Of a DNA stretch of 64,000 bases, positions 39,447 through 47,815 are shown piece by piece. Source of the DNA: Sarcodiotheca gaudichaudii (lineage: Eukaryota; Rhodophyta; Florideophyceae; Gigartinales; Solieriaceae); contig JAUKVZ010000006.1 of NCBI GenBank assembly GCA_032355985.1, positions 205,312-269,311 on the forward strand. The letters run 5' to 3'. The position numbers and the translations under genes were made by a program. The notes under the pieces were generated by a model. It was not told the DNA's origin and did no database searches. It saw only the letters and a program-made list of their open reading frames with translations. Position 1 is the stretch's first letter; each line of letters begins with the position of its first letter.

Positions 39447-40910
39447 GTGACGAGCCACGTGACGAGTGAGGATCGCTGGTCCGCGTACGAATCCCCACTG
39501 GCCACGCGCAACGCGTCGCCCGAGATGCAGGCCATCTGGTCGCCGCGCAGAAAGTTCGGCGCCTGGCGCAGACTCTGGCTCGCCCTCGCCGAAGCCGAAA
39601 AAGAACTCGGCCTCGATATCACCGACGCCCAGCTCGACGAACTTCGCGCCCATCTCGATCTCAATGACGAAGACTTCCAGCGAGCGGCCGTCCACGAAAA
39701 GGCCCTGCGCCACGATGTCATGGCCCACGTCCATGCCTACGGCGAGCGCGCGCCTGCCGCCCGAGGCATCATCCATCTCGGCGCCACCAGCCAGTTCGTC
39801 AACTGCAACGCCGAACTCATGCTCCTGCGCGACGCCCTCGCCCTCACCAGCGCCAAAGTCGCCCGCACCATCGACGCCCTCGCCGATCTCGCCCGAACCC
39901 ATCGCGATCTGCCCTGCCTCGCCTTCACTCACTATCAGCCCGCCCAGCCCACCACCTTCGGCAAACGAGCCGCAGGCTGGGCCTATGACCTCAGCCTCTG
40001 CCTCGAAAGACTCGAACGCACCCGCGATGAGATCCGCATCCGCGGCGTCAAAGGCGCCACCGGCACGCAGGCTTCCTTCCTCAATCTCTTCGAAGGCGAT
40101 TGCGAAAAAGTCCTCGCGCTCGATCGACTCGTCTGCGAAAAGCTCGGCTTCAGCGCCGATCAGCGCTACCTGCTGACCGGCCAGACATACCCCCGCGTCG
40201 TCGACGCCTTCGTCCTCTCCGAACTGGCCGCGACCGCAAGCGTCATCCACAAGATCGCTGGCGACATCCGCCTCCTCGCCAATCGCAAGGAAGTGGACGA
40301 GCCCTTCGGCGACAAGCAGATCGGCTCCTCCGCCATGCCCTACAAGCGCAACCCCATGCGCTGCGAACGCGCCACCGGCCTCTGCCGCTTCGTCATGTCC
40401 CTGGCGCAGAACCCCCTCAACACGGCCGCCACCCAGTGGCTCGAGCGCACGCTCGATGACTCCGCCAACCGCCGCCTCAGCCTGCCCGAGTCATTCCTCG
40501 CCCTCGATGGCGCGCTGGATCTGCTGCACAACGTCGCCGCCGGACTCGATGTTCACGTCGCCACGATGCGAGCCAACCTGATGGCGGAGCTTCCCTTCAT
40601 GGCGTCGGAAAACCTGATGATGGAAGCGGTGAAGCTGGGCCGCGATCGTCAGGAAGCGCACGAAGCCATCCGCCGCCACGCCCAGGCGGCAGGTCTTGCC
40701 GTCAAAGATCAGGGCCTGCCCAACGATCTCATCGACCGCCTCCGCGCCGAACCGCTCCTCGAAGGCGTCGACCTCGAATCCATGCTCGACCCCGCGGCCT
40801 ACATCGGCCTCGCCCCCGCCCAGGTCGACCTCTTCATGATCGAAGTCGCCACCCCCATCCGCAAACGCTACGCCGACGCCCTTGCGCCGGCGCGTGAGCC
40901 GGACGTCTAA
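39447..40910 (+). CDS. purB: Adenylosuccinate lyase
   Basis: 487 residues from GTG 39447, with GGAG 7 bases before; GTG 39459 is a second choice. It acts twice in purine metabolism, splitting SAICAR and adenylosuccinate to release fumarate. Hallmarks are HLGATSQFVNCN, the active-site FTHYQPAQPTTFGKR and the fumarase/lyase signature GSSAMPYKRNPMRCE. The length and motifs fit the longer (eukaryote-like) PurB subgroup. It is divergent from the ECF sigma gene. Confidence 0.94.
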   Translation: MTSHVTSEDRWSAYESPLATRNASPEMQAIWSPRRKFGAWRRLWLALAEAEKELGLDITDAQLDELRAHLDLNDEDFQRAAVHEKALRHDVMAHVHAYGERAPAARGIIHLGATSQFVNCNAELMLLRDALALTSAKVARTIDALADLARTHRDLPCLAFTHYQPAQPTTFGKRAAGWAYDLSLCLERLERTRDEIRIRGVKGATGTQASFLNLFEGDCEKVLALDRLVCEKLGFSADQRYLLTGQTYPRVVDAFVLSELAATASVIHKIAGDIRLLANRKEVDEPFGDKQIGSSAMPYKRNPMRCERATGLCRFVMSLAQNPLNTAATQWLERTLDDSANRRLSLPESFLALDGALDLLHNVAAGLDVHVATMRANLMAELPFMASENLMMEAVKLGRDRQEAHEAIRRHAQAAGLAVKDQGLPNDLIDRLRAEPLLEGVDLESMLDPAAYIGLAPAQVDLFMIEVATPIRKRYADALAPAREPDV

Positions 40911-40915
40911 GGCGC

Positions 40916-40957
40916 ACAAAAACGCCGCCCGTCACTGTTTCCAGCGGACGGGCGGCT
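40916..40957 (-). terminator. Rho-independent terminator, best read on the minus strand
   Basis: A perfect 10-bp stem (GCCGCCCGTC / GACGGGCGGC at 40924-40933 and 40947-40956) with a 13-base loop. On the minus strand it is followed by GTTTTTGTG, a good T-tract; on the plus strand by TTGGCGG only. It therefore ends minus-strand transcripts coming from 41.4 kb and may also stop purB. Confidence 0.75.
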
Positions 40958-41478
40958 TGGCGGTCAATTCATCGCACCGAGTGCAAACCTGTCGGAGTGG
41001 GGTGTAGTTCCCTCTTACAAGAAGTTCGCAAGGTGACCCGCGAACAGCAACGCCCCAGACGCAGACACGATGTTGACCCAAAACGGACCGACTCGCTTTC
41101 GCAAGTCGGCCGCTCGCTTACGCGAAGGAGTGCGTTGTGCGCAGTGCGAGATAGTCGGCGTCTCTACCTGCTGCGCAACGGCTCCCGCCTGCGAGCGCCC
41201 AAACACAAGCGCGACACAGGAACCGCAAAAACCTGATTGCTCGGCAGACTTCGCCAACGGATCCCGTGCGCTGGTGGTAGGAGTGGCGCGCAACAAAACC
41301 GCGAAGCTCGCAAAGCAATCTTCAGATGTCCTGTTCATCCGGCAGGGGCCCTGTGCAAGAATCCCATTCGGACTGCCGCCATGTTAATCCGGCCCGTTGG
41401 GTCCGCAAGTGATATTTGCCGGTTTCGCCCGGTTTTTGCAGGTTTCCCGGAACCGCATTCCTGCGGGACAACCGCAAG
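40958..41478. other. Gene-free stretch between purB and a SPOR-like lipoprotein gene
   Basis: About 520 bases with no credible gene. It contains hairpins, for example CCGACT / AGTCGG around 41087-41108, and a C/G-rich run near 41400-41460 with repeated CCGGTTT / CCCGGTTT words. It lies just upstream of the minus-strand terminator, so a minus-strand untranslated region or small RNA is possible. Confidence 0.3.
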
Positions 41479-42279
41479 TCAGGGTATCTGCACGAGTTGG
41501 CTCGGCTGCATGCGCGTCACACCACCCGGCAAAGTTTCTCGCAATCCCATCCCATTCAGCAGGTTGTTCGGATGCCTTTGCTGCGCCGCCATCAGCTCCG
41601 CGCTCATCTCACCCGTCTCAAGATCGAAGTCGCTGTCGTTGAAGAGCCCGATCGTCACCATGCTGCGCGTCGGCCCGTGGTAGTAAAACGCAAGCTCACC
41701 ATCACGCCGCAGCGCCACCGCCGCCTCCTCGGCCAGGCGCGTCGCCTCGTTCTGATCCGGACTCTCATACACCGCCACCTGCAGCGTGTATCGCGCCGAA
41801 CTTCCAAACCGCTGACGCACCGTCGCCAGGTTCAGCTCCGGAATCCGACCCTTCCCCACGGCCGTCGAGTTCGGCGAAAGAAACGCCCGCTCAAAAACCG
41901 GCCGCCCCTGAAACATCGTCGCCCGCACGCGCTCCAGATCCCGCTTCGCCTGAGGCTCGTCATACGAGTCATACCCGCCATACGCCACGATCACGCCTCG
42001 CGGCCTTTCCGCGACGTACGCATTCTTCAGCCCCGTCTCCTGACGCACCCGCGCCTGAAACGCCTGCGCCCGCTGCAGCGCGCCCTCGCGCGCAAAGCTC
42101 GCCAGCACAATCGTCCAGCGCCCGCCATCACGAGCCCCGCCGCCGGCGCCGCCCTCACCAAAGAGCTGCTCGCCCTCGGCCCGCAGCTCCGCCTGACTGC
42201 GCCCCCGCGAGCCGCCATCCGAAGCGCACGAAGAGAGCACGATCAACGCAGTCATCGCCATCGATGAAAGCGTCCGCAT
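41479..42279 (-). CDS. Lipoprotein with SPOR-like C-terminal region
   Basis: 266 residues from ATG 42279. The N-terminus (MRTLSSMAMTALIVLSSCAS) has a lipobox ending in Cys21 or nearby. A Gly/Arg-rich linker follows, then two beta-alpha units: RWTIVLASFAREGALQRAQAF and YTLQVAVYESPDQNEATRLAEEAAVALR, reminiscent of SPOR domains that bind denuded glycan strands in the cell wall. Upstream in-frame ATGs at 42327 and 42369 would hide the signal peptide. No operon partner. Confidence 0.65.
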   Translation of the reverse strand: MRTLSSMAMTALIVLSSCASDGGSRGRSQAELRAEGEQLFGEGGAGGGARDGGRWTIVLASFAREGALQRAQAFQARVRQETGLKNAYVAERPRGVIVAYGGYDSYDEPQAKRDLERVRATMFQGRPVFERAFLSPNSTAVGKGRIPELNLATVRQRFGSSARYTLQVAVYESPDQNEATRLAEEAAVALRRDGELAFYYHGPTRSMVTIGLFNDSDFDLETGEMSAELMAAQQRHPNNLLNGMGLRETLPGGVTRMQPSQLVQIP

Positions 42280-42449
42280 CCCGTTCCGCGGCCAGCGCGC
42301 CCGGAGAATCCCCCATGAAGGGGACATGTCAGTGAAGGTCAGTGGACGGCTAATTGGCCTGTAAGTCATTGTCCTGCCTGTGCTTGATGGCGGAGGGGCG
42401 CGGAATTGAAAGGTTCAAGCGTTTGCGCGCAAGCCGTCGATATTCTTGG

Positions 42450-42515
42450 TGTGCCCGCCAGTCTCTGCAAGCGGCAGGGGCTTCGAGGGGTTTCGAAGAC
42501 CGGGTGGCGGGCACA
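42450..42515 (+). promoter_or_regulatory. Structured leader or small RNA upstream of the FlgM-like gene
   Basis: An 11-bp perfect inverted repeat (TGTGCCCGCCA at 42450-42460 and TGGCGGGCACA at 42505-42515) encloses a second hairpin (CTTCGA / TCGAAG at 42481-42498). It begins a stretch that ends about 97 bases before the FlgM-like start. There is no T-tract, so it is unlikely to be a simple terminator. Confidence 0.45.
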
Positions 42516-42612
42516 TTGGGTTTGCATAGATTGACCGTGCGATACATGCGTCCAGGGTCGACGCGTTCGCTGTCACCGCCTCATCCTGACGCTGAGTTTG
42601 GAGTTCGGCTGC

Positions 42613-42906
42613 ATGTCAGATATCTCACCGATCCCGCCCACCAATCGGATCGCTCCCGCCGGCAGGGAACCTGTCCGTCTCGATGCATCCGAGACGGGCC
42701 ACCAGAACGGAACACTCAAGACGGAGACCGACCAGTTGGATCTTTCTGAACTCGCCCTGCTTCGCAGCCGCCTGAACGAGCTGCCGGATGTCCGCGCCGA
42801 CCTCGTCGAGCGTGCTCGCCAGGGCCTTACCGAAGGCGCCTACGAGAAGCCTGAGATTCTCGACAAGGCCATCGAAGCCCTGCTGGGCGACGTCGACACC
42901 GCCTGA
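42613..42906 (+). CDS. FlgM-like anti-sigma-28 factor
   Basis: 97 residues from ATG 42613, with GGAG about 9 bases before. The N-terminus is disordered and polar (SPIPPTNRIAPAG); the C-terminal half LDLSELALLRSRLNELPDVRADLVERARQGLTEGAYEKPEILDKAIEAL is helical and resembles the sigma-28-binding part of FlgM, including the spacing of LVERxRxxIxxGxY. FlgM holds the flagellar sigma factor until the hook is complete. No flagellar operon lies next to it. A good terminator follows. Confidence 0.7.
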   Translation: MSDISPIPPTNRIAPAGREPVRLDASETGHQNGTLKTETDQLDLSELALLRSRLNELPDVRADLVERARQGLTEGAYEKPEILDKAIEALLGDVDTA

Positions 42907-42960
42907 TCCCGCCGCGCCCGCACAGGCGCCGGCGAGTCATCTCCATCTTCCAAAAAAGAT

Positions 42961-42997
42961 CGCGGCCCCCTCCGCAACAAAGGGGGCCGCGTTTATT
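42961..42997 (+). terminator. Rho-independent terminator
   Basis: A perfect 11-bp stem (CGCGGCCCCCT / AGGGGGCCGCG) with a 9-base loop is followed by TTTATTT, 54 bases after the FlgM-like stop. Confidence 0.9.
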
Positions 42998-43076
42998 TCA
43001 TATGTGCGTTGGATTGTGTGTGTGAGGCCGGGGCCACATCACACGCGCCTCTTTCGAGGCGATCAGAGTCACATAT

Positions 43077-43424
43077 TCAGGCTCGACGCTTCCGGCCGCC
43101 CATGGCCGCCAGAATCGCCAGACCCGCAAGCGCCGCCGAGCCGGGGCCGGGAAGCATGCTCGCATGCTGGCCCTGCACGGCCGCGACCGTCGAAACGCCC
43201 TCACCATCGGCTCGAAGCGTCATCGCTCGACGATGGATCCAGTTCATATCCGGGCTCATCGAATCGGGCTGCCCGAAATGCAGCGTCCCGAGCTGACGAG
43301 CGACGGGTCCAAGCGTCTCGCTCACGGGCTTGGAAAGATCAATGTTGTTCGTGGGTCCGGCGCGAGCCGTCGGCGCCGCCAATGCGACACCCACGCATGC
43401 GCAGAACAATGCCCTGCGGTGCAT
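43077..43424 (-). CDS. Small exported PAPG-type tail protein
   Basis: 115 residues from ATG 43424, with GGGAGGAG about 7 bases upstream. The signal peptide RRALFCACVGVALAAPTARA is followed by about 70 residues without a recognised domain (TNNIDLSKPVSETLGPVARQL) and the tail LPGPG, a hydrophobic stretch (AALAGLAILAAMG) and GRKRRA. It is another short member of the exported Arg-tail group. Function unknown. Confidence 0.7.
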   Translation of the reverse strand: MHRRALFCACVGVALAAPTARAGPTNNIDLSKPVSETLGPVARQLGTLHFGQPDSMSPDMNWIHRRAMTLRADGEGVSTVAAVQGQHASMLPGPGSAALAGLAILAAMGGRKRRA

Positions 43425-44031
43425 AGTCAACTCCTCCCGATCAGATCACGCGCACGAAGCACAATGGCACGGCTTCGAAGCCTGACCTGATCTCCGTCGA
43501 ATTTCCATGCATCAAGTAGGAGCTTGATGCGGCACAGGCCTCTTCCCGCGACACGTCAATGAAGTCGGGAAGACGCATACAAACACGTCAACTGGCTCTC
43601 GCGATGGAACGCTCCCATCCTGCGCGCACGTCAATACACGCAAAACAGACACGCCCGAAGCTCCTTCACTCCGTCCATACGGACATCGCAAAGCCAGACG
43701 AAAAACCGATTGTCAAAAGGCTGAAGTGTGCTGGACGCCGGTCTTACTCAAGGACCAAGCCGCCCTACTCCAAACCCCTGCTTCCCCTGTAGCTGCTTCT
43801 CAACATCGTCCGGCTGTGCGTGCTGACAACCCTTCTGTCGCCGAACGAGCCACGTTGTACCCCGTATTCGGACGTTGAGCAATCCCAATTCCGGTGTTTT
43901 TCAGGACACGTCGAATCCCCCGGGCGCCCCCCCTGGGAATACGGAAACGCCTCGAAAACACGTGTTTTCGAGGCGTTGGGACCGAAACGTTGACCCTGGC
44001 GAGGACGCCAGTAAAGAGAGCCTCGGTTGTC
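43425..44031. other. Gene-free region with several hairpins
   Basis: About 600 bases. A hairpin GCATCAAG / CTTGATGC lies at 43509-43530 in the probable leader of the small PAPG-tail gene. A pair CTTCCCG / CGGGAAG lies near 43542-43572. The word ACGTCAA occurs at 43553, 43586 and 43626. The strongest element is the 32-bp palindrome at 43946-43977. No coding frame is credible. Confidence 0.4.
43946..43977. repeat. 32-bp perfect palindrome
   Basis: Each half is AACGCCTCGAAAACAC, read from 43946 and from the other strand at 43977; the centre is CACGTG. It lies 54 bases past the stop of the VIT/VWA lipoprotein gene. As RNA it would form a very long stem without a loop in either direction, so it could be a terminator or RNA end protector; as DNA it could bind a dimeric protein. 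Confidence 0.7.
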
Positions 44032-46626
44032 CTATTTCCCGACGGTCGTGCTGTATTGCACGCCCTCAGGCACATGCACCGGCTGCTGCACGCTCACGCC
44101 GTACTCCCCGGCCGTCTGCGAGAGCGAATCCACCGCCACGAAGGCCGTGTAATCACTCACCAGCCCGAACTGCAGCGCCGTCTGCTCGATCATCTGCGGG
44201 ATCTGCGCCGCCTCATCCGGATTGAACATGTGCGCGTACGTCGCCTCATCGGAAAGATCCGCGATCTTCGTCCGCGCCCACACATTGGCAATGCCCTTGT
44301 GCTTGCCGGCGCTGTTCCTCGGATCCACTTCGATCAGCACATCATGAAACTCACCGCCGGCCCTGCCGCGCAAGCGCACCGTCGTCGGCTCATCGCCTTC
44401 GAAGCGCCCGGTCAGCATGATCGGCCGATCGACAAAGAGATCCGGCGTGCGGCGTGGATACACATCCGTCACATCCAGCGATCCCCAGTCCATATACACG
44501 TTGCACAGCGCCGGATGACTGATGCGATCAAAGAACAGATCCATCACCTCGCCCGCATCATCCTGCAGCCCCACATACGCACACGCGCCGGAGCCCAGCT
44601 TCGCCATCCGATTCATCAGATACCGATTCGGCGATGATCCCACGCCGAAACTGAAGATCCGCGAATCGCCCAGCTTTCCGTGCACGGCGCCCAGGATCTG
44701 CGCCTCATTGCCGATGAAGCCATCGGTCATGAAACAGACGAATCGCAGACGCCGCTCATCATGCGGGAAGTCCAGCGCCGCCTTGATGCCTTCGATCATC
44801 TGCGTCCCGCCATGGCCGGAAAGACCCTCGAGATACTCCAGGCCGCGTTTGATGTTGTCAGGCGTCGCCGCGACGGGCGCCGGTCCGAGCTGACTGGCGT
44901 TGTTTGAAAACCGAATGATCTGGAAGGTGTCATCGGCGCGCAGCTTCTTCATCGCACGCCCGATGGCCGTCTTCGCCTTTTCAATCGGATCGCCATTCAT
45001 ACTGCCCGAACAATCCAGCACGAAGATCATCTCCATCGGCGCCCGCTCCAGCGATTCAAGCTGAGCAGGGGGGTACGCCATCAGCGTGAAGAACCCGCCG
45101 CGTTCATCGCGATGCGTCATCAGCGCCGTTTTCACGCGCTCGCCCGCCACGCGATAGCGAAGCACGAAGTCCTTGTTCGGAATTGAATCAAGCTTCGACA
45201 GGCGCACGATCTTGCGCGTCGAATCAACCGTCTCAATATCCACGGCATGCGACGGGCTGTGAATGTGCTCGATCTCCACGCCCGCATTGATGTGCAGCGT
45301 CAAGCCGATGTCATGGCCCGTGCGCTCTTCAGGCCGCAGATACTGCACCTGTGTCGAGCCATCGGGCGCCTGCTGTGGCCCGCGCGGCGAAGCCAGCACC
45401 GGGTTGGGCGTGCCCGCCGGATTGAAGCGCGGCCCGACAACCATCGGGAAGACGAACTCATACCCGCCACGCGCATACGCCAGCGTGTTGAAGTACGTGA
45501 TGTCAATATCAATCGACTTGTGCGGCTCGATGTTCGCCACCTTCTGCGTGAAGATGTTCGCCCGCTCCTGCGTCAGCAGACTCGCATGATGCCCCTGCGC
45601 CCTGGCGGCCTCGTAGATGCGCTCCGCTTCCTGACGCTCGCGGACGACGCCGCGGATCTTGCGATCGCCGACCGTCATCACGAACTCGCTGATGGCCGCA
45701 TTCTGCGGCAGCGGAAACACATACACCGCCTCGATCTTCACATCGAAGGGATTCTCATACTGCTGCTGCACATGGACGGATGAGATGTACCCGCTGATCG
45801 AAGCGGCCACTTCCGTGTGCTTCAAAGGCGCGGCGACCGGCTGATCAACATCCGGCATCACACACATCAATGCGCCCGCGCCCGGCGCCACATCCTGCGC
45901 CACACGCCGCCCGCGCATCTGATTCTCCGACACGCGGCTGATCACCCAGAGCTCTTCATCCGGATCGAGGCGTGCGACGAGTTCGCCGGCGCCTTCCTCT
46001 TTCTCCGCCATCTTGTTCCCAAACAGACTCCCGCCTTCACGTCGATCGCCGAATCGCCGCCCCGCTACGGGGATATCTCCGGGAAGCGCCTTGGTGATGC
46101 GGCCGTCAGGGCCGATCGTCATCGTGCCGATGACGCCATCTTCATCAGTGACTGCATTGCCGAAATGAATCGTGCCATTGTCTTGGGCTGCGGCTGCGGG
46201 CGGAACACCCTCACTTCCTCTACTCGCGACGCTTGCCGGGAATCGGCTCGTTTGCCGCTCGCGGGACAACGGCTGCTCGCGTGATTCGTTGGTGTCGAAA
46301 AGCTCACCCTCTTGAGTGATCCGTCGCGTCTGAAATCCGTTGCGATAGTCATCCTGCTCACCGCCGACGGCCGCCTGCGTTGCTTTCGCTTCTTCCTGCA
46401 GCCCCTTCGAAGCGTCGTACTTCACTCGACCCGACAGCCCGCCGCTGCGCTCGCTGCCTGCGACAACAGCGCCTTCCCCCATCGGCTGCGCGCTGTCCGG
46501 CGCGTTTGACGGCTCCTGCGACTTCGCCTGCGGATTCGAGCCTGACTCACAACCAACACTCACAAACGCAAGCACCGTTCCCAGCGCCAGCGCAACAACA
46601 CATGTCCAGACAATCGATGCTCTCAT
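44032..46626 (-). CDS. VIT and von Willebrand factor A domain lipoprotein
   Basis: 864 residues from ATG 46626, with GAGGGG about 8 bases before. A lipoprotein signal (LALGTVLAFVSVGCESG) is followed by about 230 polar residues. The VIT domain is at about 280-400 (HTEVAASISGYISSVHVQQQY, VYVFPLPQNAAISEF). The von Willebrand A domain begins near 530 with the MIDAS motif DCSGSMNG (DxSxS) and later TQMIEGIKAA and VCFMTDGFIGN. Such proteins act in metal-dependent protein binding at the cell surface. It is the last gene of a sigma/anti-sigma operon, overlapping the preceding gene by 4 bases. Confidence 0.88.
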   Translation of the reverse strand: MRASIVWTCVVALALGTVLAFVSVGCESGSNPQAKSQEPSNAPDSAQPMGEGAVVAGSERSGGLSGRVKYDASKGLQEEAKATQAAVGGEQDDYRNGFQTRRITQEGELFDTNESREQPLSRERQTSRFPASVASRGSEGVPPAAAAQDNGTIHFGNAVTDEDGVIGTMTIGPDGRITKALPGDIPVAGRRFGDRREGGSLFGNKMAEKEEGAGELVARLDPDEELWVISRVSENQMRGRRVAQDVAPGAGALMCVMPDVDQPVAAPLKHTEVAASISGYISSVHVQQQYENPFDVKIEAVYVFPLPQNAAISEFVMTVGDRKIRGVVRERQEAERIYEAARAQGHHASLLTQERANIFTQKVANIEPHKSIDIDITYFNTLAYARGGYEFVFPMVVGPRFNPAGTPNPVLASPRGPQQAPDGSTQVQYLRPEERTGHDIGLTLHINAGVEIEHIHSPSHAVDIETVDSTRKIVRLSKLDSIPNKDFVLRYRVAGERVKTALMTHRDERGGFFTLMAYPPAQLESLERAPMEMIFVLDCSGSMNGDPIEKAKTAIGRAMKKLRADDTFQIIRFSNNASQLGPAPVAATPDNIKRGLEYLEGLSGHGGTQMIEGIKAALDFPHDERRLRFVCFMTDGFIGNEAQILGAVHGKLGDSRIFSFGVGSSPNRYLMNRMAKLGSGACAYVGLQDDAGEVMDLFFDRISHPALCNVYMDWGSLDVTDVYPRRTPDLFVDRPIMLTGRFEGDEPTTVRLRGRAGGEFHDVLIEVDPRNSAGKHKGIANVWARTKIADLSDEATYAHMFNPDEAAQIPQMIEQTALQFGLVSDYTAFVAVDSLSQTAGEYGVSVQQPVHVPEGVQYSTTVGK

Positions 46627-47138
46627 GAATCAGTCCCCTCAATCGGTTCCCGTGTGACTCGTTCAATCGTCGCTCGTGCGTTCTTGATGTTCGCCCCGCC
46701 CGCGCCGGCCGCGGCTTCAAGCTTCAGCTCGTACTGTGGCTCGCCTTCGCCTTCGAGCATCACATGCACGCGCGCCACGCGCGTCCTGCCCACCGGCAGA
46801 TCCTTGCCCGTGTTGAAGGCCGCGATGATCACTTCGTTGTTCATCAAGGCGGCCGGGTCGTAGAAGGGAGGCGCGCTGAACGCCGGATGCGCTCCGCCCT
46901 CCAGGCCCACGATGCGAACTGTCGCGCCCGCGTCCTCGTCATCCGTCTCCACACCCGTCAGCAGCACCTGATACGCGCCCAGCGCCTGCTCGCCCGCATT
47001 GATGAACACATCAACGACTTCAAAGCGAGCATCCGCATCCACGCGCACCGGATCGATGCGATCGCCCAGCGGCGCTTTCGGCCCGGCGCCCAGCGCCACC
47101 AGGGCGCACGTAATCACAAGCAGGAGCGAACGCTTCAC
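46623..47138 (-). CDS. Secreted protein resembling a cohesin domain
   Basis: 171 residues from GTG 47138, which overlaps the preceding stop as GTGA and has GGAGGG before it. The signal peptide is KRSLLLVITCALVALGAG. The mature part (VDADARFEVVDVFINAGEQ, ALGAYQVLLTG, TARVHVMLEGEG-like strands, YELKLEAAAGAGG) has the strand order of a cohesin: repeated V-x-V-x-V strands followed by LGAYQ and a late strand with ATIE. The similarity is by eye and not certain. The next gene upstream encodes a dockerin, its natural partner class. Confidence 0.6.
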   Translation of the reverse strand: MKRSLLLVITCALVALGAGPKAPLGDRIDPVRVDADARFEVVDVFINAGEQALGAYQVLLTGVETDDEDAGATVRIVGLEGGAHPAFSAPPFYDPAALMNNEVIIAAFNTGKDLPVGRTRVARVHVMLEGEGEPQYELKLEAAAGAGGANIKNARATIERVTREPIEGTDS

Positions 47139-47728
47139 TGGATCGCCCTCCGGCTCAGACTCACGGCAGCCGCGGCAAGCGCCTGCACATCCGCCTGACC
47201 CACGCTGCCATCGTGCGTCATATCCCACGCAGGATTCAGCTCGTCGCTCGATTCAATCGCCCGCGCGACAAGAAACGCATCCAGGATGTTCACGCGACCA
47301 TTGCGATCCACATCCGCGCGCTCCGTCTTCGCCATGGAGAGCATGGCCTCAGGCCGCGCTTTCAGTTCAGAAGCCGCACGCCGATCATCCATCATGTCCC
47401 CGGAAGCCAGCTGTCTTTGCGGCGAACTTGCCGGCGGCGGTGAAGGCGTCGACTGAGGCCCGCTGATCCACACGATCAGCGCCATGCCGGCCGCGACCGC
47501 GCCCACGCCGGTCGTCCACCACACACGGCGCGAACGCACGAACGCCAGCGGCGCCGGCGCCTCACCCATCGCGATCCGCTCCCGCACCGCCCGATCGACA
47601 TCCTCGGGAATCGGAATCTCATCCTGATACAGCCGCTTCAGATCTCGAATCAGCGCCTCGGGCGCCTCCTCGGAGTTGAAGTCAGTCGGGTTGGAGCTGT
47701 CGTCTCGCATGGATTGATCTCTGGCCAT
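47135..47728 (-). CDS. Anti-sigma factor-like membrane protein with exported dockerin
   Basis: 197 residues; a start at 47710 is also possible. The cytoplasmic part (LIRDLKRLYQDEIPIPEDVDRAVRERI) is a short helical domain; a membrane helix (VWWTTGVGAVAAGMALIVWI) lies at about 69-92. The exported end is a complete dockerin-like pair: DVDRNGRVNILD with D-x-D-x-N-G-x-V-N-x-x-D, and DMTHDGSVGQAD with D-x-T-x-D-G-x-V-x-x-x-D. The gene follows an ECF sigma gene and precedes a cohesin-like gene, overlapping it by 4 bases. It probably holds the sigma factor and senses an outside ligand through the dockerin. Confidence 0.75.
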   Translation of the reverse strand: MARDQSMRDDSSNPTDFNSEEAPEALIRDLKRLYQDEIPIPEDVDRAVRERIAMGEAPAPLAFVRSRRVWWTTGVGAVAAGMALIVWISGPQSTPSPPPASSPQRQLASGDMMDDRRAASELKARPEAMLSMAKTERADVDRNGRVNILDAFLVARAIESSDELNPAWDMTHDGSVGQADVQALAAAAVSLSRRAIQ

Positions 47729-47815
47729 CCGGCCCTGTGTTGGATGAAGTGCGCCGGAGTGCGGCGGGGTTCACGCAAGTTCAAAAAAGTCGCCGCGGCC
47801 ATCGGGGACGGGCGA

